Part shown: positions 37,197-48,312 of the stretch, piece after piece
Position numbering within the stretch: the stretch's first letter is position 1
Layout of the letters: every line of letters starts with the position of its first letter
DNA from: Calvatia gigantea
Taxonomy: Eukaryota > Basidiomycota > Agaricomycetes > Agaricales > Lycoperdaceae
Reading direction: 5' to 3'
Assembly (NCBI GenBank): GCA_025093985.1
Contig: JACAAK010000009.1
Span: forward strand, 3,224,001 to 3,288,000
Length of the DNA stretch: 64,000 bases
The notes under the pieces: generated by a model
Told to the model about the DNA's origin: nothing
Database searches by the model: none
What the model saw: only the letters and a program-made list of their open reading frames with translations
Translations under genes and position numbers: made by a program

Positions 37197-40100
37197 TTAA
37201 AACTCGTAGAATGTCGTGAAGCGAAAGATGGTAAGACCTCGATGTCCTGTCCTAATGAGCCGAGGGGACCATAATTCGGCCTCATTTTATACTGTTATAC
37301 CGCTACTTTCAACAGGCATATCCTCCATGAAGCCCGGATGCTTGCGCCACCTACATAGTGTCGGAGAACAATCACCGAAGGCTAGCCCCAATCGCGTCGA
37401 CAGGCCCAGGCAGAGGGCATCGTGACCCACGAAATCGGAAATACAACAGTGCCTCGAGAGAAAATCAGGAGAACACAACCCACCGACCTGGAGCAGTGGT
37501 AGACATGCCCTGATGGATTCTTCCGAAAAAGAAAGACAGTTCGGCAGATTGGCCAAGAATAGTAAGAGTGGATAACAAGCCACGTGTTTACCCGAACCCG
37601 CAATCATTTCAGCAGCTAAGATGATAACACCGCTCTATCCGGGTTCGCTAATATAGCCACTGCCAGAACCTCGTGACTAAAAGAAATGGTGAAGGAGCGC
37701 TCTAGAGTGAGTCAAAGGAGATGGATAGGCCTCGATCATCGCGGGGAGCTGAGGAAGGTGATAGTCTGGTGTCGATGAGTGGCAAATCGTGAAGTCATTC
37801 CTTCACGATTAGAACATACCATGTCTATAGCCAGCCCTTCAGCCTCGCATACTAAAGCACATGTACTCATGTTGTTGGCTGCATGTTTAGATTCCCATTC
37901 AAGCCGTAACCAAAATCAGATCTCATTGGGGAAGACTTCGTCGACCTCGCTAAATGAACCCCCAGCAAATAGCGACGTGCTGAGATAACAGACAACCCAA
38001 GCCCCACATGCGCCATTCGGTTTGATGACAGGTCTCACCTACCTTCCTGTCAGCAGGACATAGTGCGACCCAGAATTCAAAAACCAATCACAACGACTTG
38101 CATGGATTTGGCCGCTCGTATTGAATACTGATTAGTGACGCCACGATCAGACGTCCAAAGCCCGTCAATATTTTGATAGCCAGGGGCCGTCCCAGAACCC
38201 CGAACGAAGTTGGCAGACTACTGAGTTTCCAGGTAGAAAGCCTTTGGCTTCAATCTACCATAAGCGACCAACAATTATTTCCATGACCTCTGGTGACAAG
38301 AGGTGGCAAGGACCGGCAAAACCACGACACATCGTGAGGCCAGCTGGAATTAACCATCGGAGCCTCCAGTGAGAACCGGAACCTATTGGATGTCCACCTG
38401 ACCAGTAGCTCGAAACTTCTATATTCTGCCTCCTGGTTCAGATTTGGTAACAGTGACAACGCGAGGAAAGCAAGACCCCACAGCCCGAGGCCAGCGACTC
38501 AAAGGCACCGAACAAGAGGGTGCAATACCGGTAGGCTGAGCATGGGAGCGCGTCTGCTTCACCCTCGGTGCCCAGCAAGAGGCGTGGAGAGAAGGAATAT
38601 TAGTCCAAGTTTGTGGAAACCGGAGGTAGCGTGGCACCAAAGGTCAAGAGGTTTATCCCGGGAAATATGCACCTTAGCAACACATCGCTTATACTGTCCC
38701 TTTTTTTGTTCCTTACGGGAATCGTTGGTTTTCTTTCCTCCCTCCCAATTTCTTCACTAGGTATTCACATTTACTCAAACTTATGGCAATTCCCTAGTCA
38801 TAGCTGGAGGTTGCTTCAAGGAAGGGATTTCAGTACTACTTCCTGCCCCATGGAGAGTTGCGGTCGCATTGATCAATATCCAAGGGTTGGGCAGTGATTA
38901 TCACCAACGAGGTCGATGTGGTGCTTCAGTACAGTTGTATAATTGGATATGTACTCGTTCTAACTCCGCGGGAAAGGATCCAGTCTAACAAATTACAACA
39001 AAGGAGGGTTCTGCCTTCCGAATGCCTTCGTTTAGGAAGTGCACTCCGAGGTGCCGACCAACGTGTCGTTGGTGTGGCGCACCGAAGCTTCTGGTCGTCC
39101 CATGGTTATTCATGGACTAACACACGCAGACAGGCCACGAGGTCGGCCGGGATGAGATTGACAAAATCATCCCATCCGAGCACAATGTCGCTCTGAAAGA
39201 CGACTTCTTACCGTGAGCATCGCCGTCACTGTTCGAGAGGAAAGTTGAAAAAGGCACACTCTGAGCCACGATTAAAGTTACTTCATTTACAGTCCACTTG
39301 CCCTGTTACCAACACAACTACTGCTCGCACGAATACCACTAGGTTAGAAATTCAACCAGGCAGAGTGGCGCATTCCGGGTAGCCTGCAAGCCTTAGCCAA
39401 GCACAGCGAAATGCTACTTTGATTTCATTCTGAGGGACAGAGGGCGGCTCAACGAAATGGTGGTGTGGGATTCCGCCGATCAACGGCGAGGCTTCGAGAC
39501 CGTCGTCCGGGGAAAATGATAACGATTCGTAGTCGAGCGAGGGTCTTCGATGAAATGTGACCTTTCAATCACTTGGATATGAACGAAGTCCAAGTCACAA
39601 AAGAGCGGGAGTCTGACTCAGTGCCCAAACCTGGAGGGTATTTGGACCTGTCGACGCGGTTTTCAAAGGTGACCTGATTTAACCGTGGGTTGAAAGGAGG
39701 TTGAACGGAACTAAACTAAAGTCCCAACATGTAAAGCGATGGTTTGATCCAGGAAGCAATCCAAGAGACCCTCGGCAAGAAGGTCGTCGGGCTACGTATT
39801 GTGTGTAAGCTTCAAAATGGTTACTGCAATGGCGTCGCTTTCGAGCGCAGTGTCCTCTATCTGAAAATAAAATGTGTCCGAGAGACAAGAATTAACTCTG
39901 AGTGTGACAGGACGGTTACAACGGGAAATTCATGACTTTCAAAATTATACCAAGAGTCGGAACCGGACTGTGGAACAGGTTGAATTGGCGGAAAGGTATG
40001 CGGCAAAGTTCGGGATGGGTATAGACATTGTGCCAATTCGTTGGGAGGCGTAGATCGGATGCTACTTCTGAGTCACCAACAAACAGCCTCCAAAAGGAAG

Positions 40101-41551
40101 CCAGCCTTGGGATGGTACTGAATCTCGCGATATCACGACACCCAGAGGCAGTAACCAAGTGTTCGGGGTGTCAAATTCGGTGGGCCACACAGGAGAGGCG
40201 TGAGGTAACCTGGTGCGACGAAGTCTAAGACAATCGCGAAGGCGCCGGATCTTCGCCTCGATAGTGTCGAAACCATTCAAGAAATTACAATGGATGTCCT
40301 CCGCATCAAGGACCGTTGTCGGTAATAAAATTTTTAGCGACCATTGATTGAAACTACGCGGCTGCTTTTATCGATAGCCTTTTCATGATCTGCAAAGCGA
40401 AAGTGAACAATAGGAACGGGAGGTGCATTTTGGTGCACTTTTCATATTTTTTTCGCCCGAGAGAGGGTACATTGGTCGGAAGAACGCCACACAAGCCTGG
40501 TCTGACACTGAATTGAAATATTGAGTATTTCTCCAAACCAAGGACCTTGCCTCAAGCAGCGTCAGGGTCACGGCGGCGAGAGGGTTAAGCCATGTCAGTG
40601 GTTCGCTCGTTCTCCCAAATGAGTGCTAGTCTGAGGGTATTCATTCATGAATGCATGGAGCTCGCGGCCAAGGAACTCGGTGACTGCAACCGCTAGATTA
40701 TAAATATCAACAGGTCGGCGCCCATGGGATTACGGCAGAATGAGGGTTGTGCTAGTTTTGCGCAAGTTGCGGTCGGTCATCCGGACGGCTTAAGTGAGTG
40801 GCGTTCAATTCTTCCGCACTTCGTTCACCGATTTTTCTCGTTAATCGTACTCGTTCTGAAGCGCACCACACCAACACATAACATAGACGTAAATAGTCAT
40901 TCACTCTAATCATCGTACACTCAACCGGGGTTATTTTTGCCCCACTTGGATAACTGGGCTTTAATGTTATTCGGTTGCATTGTGACTGTGAGATAAGTAC
41001 ATTACGTGACGGACAAAATAAATTCGGGCCGGAGGGCATAGATGGAAATAGTGACGACAACATTTTAACAACAGAGAAATTATTGCTTTTGCAACCGCAA
41101 ACTACTTAAGCGCCATATCGGTAACACTCTCCGCTACTAACCGTAGTTTCACCGGTCGAGGTGGGTACTATCAGTGTACTATCCCGGTATCAAGGTCTAC
41201 AGTGAAGTTGTCGCAGCCAGCGGAACCTGTGTGTTGTCCACGTGTGAGCTCGCTAACGGTGTTAAGATATGGCCTCCATTCATCCACCCTAAGTGCATCG
41301 CGCAGAATGAGGCAAGGCACCACCAAGTCATTCAACGCAAGCCATTGAGTTGGCCCCGCCGAGATTTAGCCGCCGCACCGTAGCAACCAAGACACACAAA
41401 AGTAGTAAGTCCACCGGAGAATGTAGCAGGACAGGGAAAGGATGAGGACAGGATTAGTCACAAGTCTGAGGTGTGAGATAACAGCAGCGTACAAAGCTTG
41501 GGGTAAAGTTTGGGAGGATCCTGACGAAACGAGAACACGTATAAAAGCAGC
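37197..41551. other. 4.4 kb gene-poor block
   Basis: Between the deacetylase start and the 3' end of the Zn2Cys6 gene. The left 150 bp carry the deacetylase promoter. The remaining frames are short (up to about 124 codons) with no motif. A 14-base string TTCATGAATGCATG near 40645 also occurs near 25254, which is not more than chance would give. No transposon features were found. Confidence 0.5.
37285..37291 (-). promoter_or_regulatory. Likely TATA box of the deacetylase gene
   Basis: The minus strand reads TATAAAA here, about 90 bases upstream of the deacetylase ATG at 37196. Position and sequence fit a fungal core promoter; this is an inference from spacing only. Confidence 0.5.
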
Positions 41552-44500
41552 TCACTCAAACCTGGTCGGTGTATTTGACCAGATTGACATAGTATCGCTG
41601 TCCAGGAACCCATGCTGCTGCTGTTGGTCCTGCTGGCTCCCACTACCGTCTCCGCTACCATCGAACCGGTGTTGTTGGGAGTGTAAGGCACCATTGCCCA
41701 TCGTGCCCATGCCCATACCCATACCCATCCCATTCAACATTTGCAAATCTGCAGAAAACGGTGAAGGATACCCCATCGCGAGTTGTCCAAAGATGAAGTC
41801 CGCTTCAGGACTGTCCCATAACTCCCGTCGATGTCCCATCGGAACCTCGTGGGACTGAAGGTCCCCCTAGGGAACGTGGCTCAGGCGCTCCCAACGACTC
41901 GGAGCCCGGGATGGTGTTCGCGTTGAGTCCAGGATCATCGGGCGCCATTCCGAGGCTTTGTAGTCCCCCCATTTGAGCTTGCTCGAACGAGTACCAGAAC
42001 CCGCCCGGGTCTAATGGTTGGTGATGGTGCTGCGGAATATGCTGCTGCGTCAGGTGTGGGAGCGAATGTTGGTGTTGGTGCTGTTGGGGGTGTGACGGGG
42101 GTGATGTAGAGAATTTCACATCCCCATGTAGGGGTATGCGGCCCAGTTCGTTGCTGTACAGTGGTAATGTGTACAACTCTGGTTGTGTATGCGACGATGA
42201 CGGTGAGGACTGTGATCTTGTTCGGTCTGGCATGAGCAATTCTGGAATTTCTGACATTGCGACTGATGAATGTGGTTGTGAGCGTTGGTGTTGCGTGGTG
42301 GGGACTAGGTGGTTGCGATGTGGTCTATGGAGAGAACGTTGATTAGGCGGTATTCCGCCGGCATCTTTGTTAACGCGTTTGGAACCCGCAAGAACTCGCG
42401 GCCCTTCAGGCAAAGGCGGCGTAGTTGCGCTCTCTGAATTCCCAGCGGAAGACCTCGGGCTATCAGAGTCGCGTTCTCGCTTGTTCTGGGGTGTGCCTTG
42501 TGGAAGAGGTAGATCTCCAACAGATGCGAGTTCGTATAGGATATCCCTAACAACGGATTAAGCAAGGTAACAAAGAATAGTTCAGATAGACTTACCACAG
42601 CCGCCCAGCGGAGTGCCACATCCCCTCACAACCCTTCAGGACCGCCATACACTTATGTACATCCGCCATCTCCTTATTCGGATCCGTCGTCAACCCCGAC
42701 CGCTTTCCTCCCCATATACTCAACAGTAACACGACACCCGAGGTGAAGACCGCCATCTGGACCTGCGGACTTGTCATCGGGAATCTTCGGTACTGCATAT
42801 CTACAACATGTATACATGATCGCGCAGCATTGGTGCATATCGCTAATGAGGGGAAGGATAAAGGTGATGGCCTACTCGGCGAGGGTATAAAGGGGCGGTG
42901 GACCAGAATTTGGGTGTGATAATATGCGGTCCATAGTACGACGGACTGGTTGAAAAATTTCGGGTCTTCACGATTTGGATCCCAGCGGACTGTGCACGCA
43001 ACAGACCAAAAAAATGGAGTTAGAACCGAGGCGTCCAGGAAAGCGGGGAGATAGACATACGGTGATCTGGAACAGAATCCACGAAGTGATTCAGCGCGGA
43101 ATCAAGTTCAGCAACGATATGTTGTTCCCATTGTTCACCGACGAAACCGAGGAGAATCTTTGATTTGTTTATTGAATACTACACGCTAACTGATCAGCGT
43201 GGAAGCACATCCAAAGTTGAAGAAGTCACTGACGATTGTTCGCAGAGAGAAGGCGAGAACCTGATTCAGCTTAAGGTAACAAAGGAAAAAAGTGAGGCGG
43301 GAGGGTTTCCCAGGTGGCTGTTTCCACCGCCGCTCCGGGTCTGGATGTTCCCAATACTCATCATCACAGTCGATCGGAAGGTCAACATCGAAACTAGAAC
43401 GCGATATTAGTCTTCTTTTTAGCACCTCCAAATCAAGTGAACCCACTCTTCGTCGTGGATGGCACACGGCCGACCAAGAGCAGCACTAACTGTCCGATCG
43501 ATGCATACAAGCACCCTATTAGAAGAGGTCACGTCCACAAGTGGACCCTGCTAATGGAGGTAGCGGTCATACGTACCAGAATGCCCGCTTCCAGAGTTCG
43601 TCCTCCACTGTCATCGGATCTTTCGCCTTTCGCTTCCGGTGGGCACCCACATCCTGTGCTAACCTGATTCCGACACCGACCATCGACCAACACGCTTGCG
43701 GAGCAGATGAGCCTTGTAAGAATTGGACCGAAAGCTATATTCATTTTCAGGAACCACTGTGCTACTTATCTAGATAAAGCACTCACGGAATAGAACTGTA
43801 GATCATATAGCGTCGGCGGATTCAAGAAACTCTTCCTCACTACCTGGACTTGATCGAACCATTTCCAGCCTGATGAATGTCGGCTTGACTCTCCATCCAA
43901 CAATGCCCGAGGATCGTCGGAGAATCTTGAGCCGATTGCGCAGACCAATAATACGTTAGCGCCAAAGGGCTCGTCCCGGAGATGTAATCCCTCGCTAATA
44001 AACCGCGTGAAACTTGGACGGTGGAGGAGGGGTAAGTAAAGGTTGACATTTTCAAAGTAGAGGTCCACGAGTGTCGATAGCAGGTCTGTTTCGGGGAAAT
44101 TGTACTGTTTCCGGGGTTCATTTTTTAGGAGGCCATCTTCCCACTGTAACGGAACACAGTCAGGGTAATGTATTGCATGGTTGGCGGGGGACGTACGGGA
44201 TGACTGGTCCAAAACTCGTTCCGCTTCAATCCGAGTAGTCCGGGTGCTGGCGCAGGCGAGACTTTCCCCGTATACTCGTTCTTTAATTCAATTGCGGTCT
44301 GTATTAGCATCGCGCCGCTTGATTTGCCGAAGAAGCGGTACTCCTTTGGCTCGAGCGCGAGTTGTTTGAGATTATCAGCAATTACAAGGTGTGCTTCATC
44401 CTCCTCACGCAGTCGTTGATCAGAGCTTGAGGGTGTCTTTCCGTAAGTTCGTAAGACCTTCGTAGCAATGTCGACTAGGGAACGTGTGACATCGTCCTGG

Positions 44501-45159
44501 TCGGTTTTTGAGGTGGATGCCAGGGTGGATGCGGCGACGAGAGGACTGGGATTGACTGGGGGTTGATCTAGTAGAAAGTCATCCCTGTCTAAAGCGATGT
44601 CTAGATCTCGAAGTAATTTCTCGTCCGGACATAGCTGAAGTGGTGTTGATTATAAATAACAAATCGACAAATCAAAGAACCCACCTGTTTCAACAGCTTT
44701 TCTAACTTTTCTATTCGAGTCTCGAGGCTTTCAACGTAACTGCGGATAATTCAGCAAACTCGAGTTGCATGCCATACGACGAGCCTCACCCTTTCGGTGG
44801 ACCTCGCTTCTGTTATGCGGCGATTAGTAAAAGGGTGGACGGTCCACACGAGGAACCGGCGCACCTTAGCTGTCTCGACATATGTGCACTCATAGCTGTA
44901 GGTAATACAGTTGGAACATCTGTTTCCTGGCATTTGAACGCCATTACCTATCCAAGGGGCAAGTTCAGACGACGTTCAATGTAAGCAGCGACAATACTTA
45001 CACCTGACTGGAATTAAATGAGACTGGGGTCAAAACCAAAAAGAAATACATACTCTTCTTCCTCCGGCAGATATCACATGCGCGCTGTATTCTACGCTTC
45101 TTCATGTTTGATGCCAGGCCATTATCCTGGTCGTTGCACTCATCCTCATTGGACGACAT
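41552..45159 (-). CDS. Zn2Cys6 fungal-specific transcription factor
   Basis: This nuclear regulator has a binuclear zinc cluster. The six cysteines are ACDICRRKKIRCNGVQMPGN followed by RCSNCITYSYECTYVE (C-x2-C-x6-C-x9-C-x2-C-x6-C). The cluster is assembled from exon 1 (45054-45159), a 6-nt microexon (45002-45007) and exon 3 (44875-44947). A basic linker AKKRGPPKG and a short coiled coil YVESLETRIEKLEKLLKQL follow, as in Gal4-type dimerisers. The middle-homology (Fungal_trans) domain spans LLSTLVDLYFENVNLYLPLL, the FDIDLPIDCDDEYWE loop and WTAYYHTQILVHRPFIP. The C-terminus is rich in His, Gln, Ser and Gly. The last exon (end 41552) is joined either by an intron ending near 41815 or after a one-base insertion, so the C-terminal 90 residues are uncertain. 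Targets are unknown. Confidence 0.9.
41700..41737 (-). repeat. Gly-Met codon repeat in the Zn2Cys6 gene
   Basis: A short tandem repeat of about six bases (GGTATG/GGCATG on the coding strand) encodes alternating Gly-Met (GMGMGMGMG). It lies in the low-complexity C-terminus and could vary in length between strains. Confidence 0.7.
42004..42093 (-). repeat. His/Gln-rich low-complexity coding stretch
   Basis: The coding strand gives HPQQHQHQHSLPHLTQQHIP and QHHHQPL within the C-terminal region of the Zn2Cys6 factor. CAC/CAG/CAA codons dominate. Such stretches are common in fungal activation regions. Confidence 0.75.
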
Positions 45160-46720
45160 GGTTGCAGGTGAATGAGAGTCAGAGAGTTGTTCGATGACCT
45201 CGTTTACATATTCCCAAAGCAGAAGGGACTTTTGATCGGACCTTTTTGGTGCCGATGTGACGCCCTTGATCGGCATACCACCACTTGTTTATAATCGCTC
45301 GCTGCGGGCCTGCGGATCTGTCTGTTTTTTATGTTTTTGGTTCTCGTTCCTGTTCTTCGAATTCAGTGAACTAGACAACCATCACGCACAGAATACGTGT
45401 AGGTACGTATCGCAGCAGTGGTTGAAACATTGGACAGCCACTCATCCTCGGATTTTTGATGCCGAAGCCGAAAATGCACCACTAAGTACTACACCTCGGT
45501 TTTTCCCACGCGTGCGAGGCCCGTCGCTTGGCAAATGCCCAATGTATAGTATGTACCCTGCCTACGATCCGTTTTCTGTGGTGGCCCCAGAGGATTGTGT
45601 CTGAGCGCTCACAACCAGTCCTCAGGTCTACCCCATCACCAATTAGCTGGGTGTGTTTCATGTGAAAATTTGAATAGCTTTGTCAGCGACAGCCTAACTA
45701 GCGTGGCTTCTCATCACGAAGCCCACGCTTGCCCTTCTTAAAGAGGATGATTGAATTGTCAGGTATGGTGGGCATGAAAGTGGTGGCAATTGATATTGCG
45801 TATTGGCTCTTCTGAGCTCGTCTGCCACTTCTTTAGGCCACGTCAAGTCCGGGTGAAGCCTTCCACTGTATTGTCTCCCCCGATTAATTGCGTCCGTGAG
45901 TTTCATAATGACGTGGTCAGTTGGTACACACAATCAATTAAGCTGGGGTTCGCGACGTTCTTGCACTAAGTACTGACCTGCGATATTACTCATTTCCATT
46001 CCAAACTTCCGTGAGGTGTCTGACCTCTCAGTGCAGACGGAGCAAGCGGGTGATCAATGTCTAACAACCATTGATGAGGCATTGTGCTCAATGGTGGGTG
46101 GTAACACTAGTGCCCCTGCTCGGAATTTCAAATCGCATCTACAATTGGGACAACTCCGAAACATTCTCAGTGCTAGCGACGGTATGCATTTTGATGGCCC
46201 CAGACCATCCATAGCAACCCTGCCAGGCTGTTGCTACTCCTGCGAACTAGACATAATTTGATAATGTTTATGTGAAGGCTCAACGACAGATGAGGCCTAT
46301 GAGGTCTATTCTGACGCAAGCTTGACTGGATAATTGGAAGCTGTGGAGATTAACAAGTGGATGAGTGGGGAAAGGTATGGGAGTGGGAGGAGGGGAGGTA
46401 CCAGAAAAGGCAGGGTGATTGCCTCGTGCCTTGGAATGGAGGTGGAAAACAGAATGGGAGAGGACTCGGTCCGGTAAAGACCCTGCCAGGCTGGGAAGAT
46501 TCAACGGGAAACGACTGGGGTCTCCGAGCAATAAATTTTCATTGCTTCGTTTGTAATTATGATTCCATCCAGCTCCTCCAGCCGAAGTCTATACACTCTT
46601 TACGTCCCTATCTCAAATTGAAATACCGGACAGCCGCTCACCCCCCGCTGACATATATTACTCTCCCCTTGTTCACTTAGTCCTCCCCCCCTGCTACCTC
46701 CCCCATCACCCCGTTCAACC
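45160..46720. other. Divergent intergenic region between two transcription factor genes
   Basis: 1.56 kb separate the starts of the Zn2Cys6 gene (minus) and the Sfp1-like gene (plus). Its right end (46640-46720) is strongly C/T-rich, a usual fungal leader. An in-frame ATG at 45276 upstream of the chosen start could extend the Zn2Cys6 protein by 39 residues. No other gene was recognised. Confidence 0.5.
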
Positions 46721-48312
46721 ATGCCGGACATGCGTGACTCGCCTCATGGTGCTCTCAACAAAGCAAGGTGAGTACTAACCCACCTGATTAGCGACGGCGT
46801 TCCTTCTAATCGATGGATGAAACGTGTAGATCAGACTTCTCACCTGAACAGATAATTTATGCCAGCGAGGACCACTGCAATAATAACTCTACCTCCATAA
46901 CATCCCCTTCAGAGTCGCCCATGGATATCGACATGTCTGTGCCCTTCGACTTTGCGATTCACAACATGGAACACATATCCTCACTCGAGAAGGCCCTTGT
47001 ACGTACACACCCCCGTCTATTTATACCCCGCCGATCACAAAATTCCTGATCGCGCTATCAATTCCTAGTGCTCCAACTTCACCTGTTGCGACACCCAGCT
47101 TCCCGATCTCCATGCACTTGTCGAACATTTTGAAGAAAAACATGTTGTTGTATTCAATCTTGATGGCATGCGCATCTACCCCGAAAATTCTGGAAGGCGC
47201 CTCGCACATTTTCCCCCACCGCCTTCCCTCTCGCATTCCCCATCCTCCTCCCGTTCTTCGTCTGTTGTTTCTTCACCTCAAACGCCCACGACACCTCTCT
47301 CTACATCGCTAGCTCACCTCGAAGCTAGCCAGAAACCCAGGGTTTCAACGTCACCATGCCCACAGGTGTATACACCCTTTAATATGTCAATGATACCCGA
47401 ATCCGAGTACGGTCTTGGGCCACTTGACCTCGAAATTGGATCCGACCCTTACCCTGTCATCTCCTGCATGGTTTACGATGGTTATCCGCCCTCACCTGAG
47501 TCTCTACAAAAGTCTTGTTCGACCCCTCTAAAATCCAGGGCACAAGATCTAGTCGTGCTACATCCCGTTGACGCGGTTTCCGTGCCAAGTTTCAGCGATG
47601 CGACGGGTGGAGATGACAAGCCAAATATTACCTCATCTGACAGGGAGAAGGAGAGGCGGGTGAGAACCAAGGCGGATATCGTTAATGCGACAGCCGTCTC
47701 TGCAAAGAACTCCCTGAAAGCGAAGGCGCGGATAACAGGTGGGAATGGGAAGCGCAGAGAGAAGGCATACCGTTGTCCTGTAGGTGCCGTTCAGTTATTA
47801 ATTAATCTACTCAACTCTCATGTATACGTGTCTTGTCTTCAACAGACTCCGGGATGCACAAAGGTAACCTGCCTGCGTTGATTCTATTTTTGGTGTCACT
47901 TACCACCTCTCCGCAGTCGTATCTCAATCCTAACGGCCTGAAGTACCACGTTGAAAAGGGCACGTGTCGCTTTGAGGATTCAACAGACTCGGAAGTGCCC
48001 ACGGAGAATACTCGAGGTACAGCATCGGCGAACGCCCCAGCACCCTCAACCCCCGCACCAACACCGTCATCTCACCTCGTGACCAACGAACTAGCTCTCG
48101 GAGGCAATAAATCATCGTATCCCCTCCCGTCCCGAATGTCTGGTACAACGACCGGTGCATCAAGTCCTAAATTACTACCACACAGCTTGCTGTCACCTGT
48201 GAGGACATCCACGAACCAGGCCAATACAGCGCATTGGATATCACCACACACCTCAAAAACGCAGGTGACGGGATACACCCTGACAAGACCGTTGAGCACG
48301 ATTCCTTGTTGA
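46721..48312 (+). CDS. Sfp1-like C2H2 zinc-finger transcription factor
   Basis: Five exons (46721-46767, 46830-46998, 47069-47779, 47846-47863, 47917-48312) give 446 residues. The first finger reads CSNFTCCDTQLPDLHALVEH then FEEKH, the form seen at the start of Sfp1-family proteins. A long Ser/Pro-rich spacer and a basic region (TKADIVNATAVSAKNSLKAK) follow. The second finger, YRCPTPGCTK-SYLNPNGLKYHVEKGTC, is split by two introns around an 18-nt exon. In yeast Sfp1 drives ribosomal protein and ribosome-biogenesis genes under TORC1; the same role here is inference. Family members often have another finger pair at the C-terminus; here the frame ends at 48312 without it, so the 3' end may be incomplete or a further intron was missed. 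Confidence 0.85.

Noticed and set aside
25254..40660. 14-base string TTCATGAATGCATG present near 25254 and 40645
   Set aside because: A few shared 14-mers are expected by chance in 64 kb; the flanks do not match.
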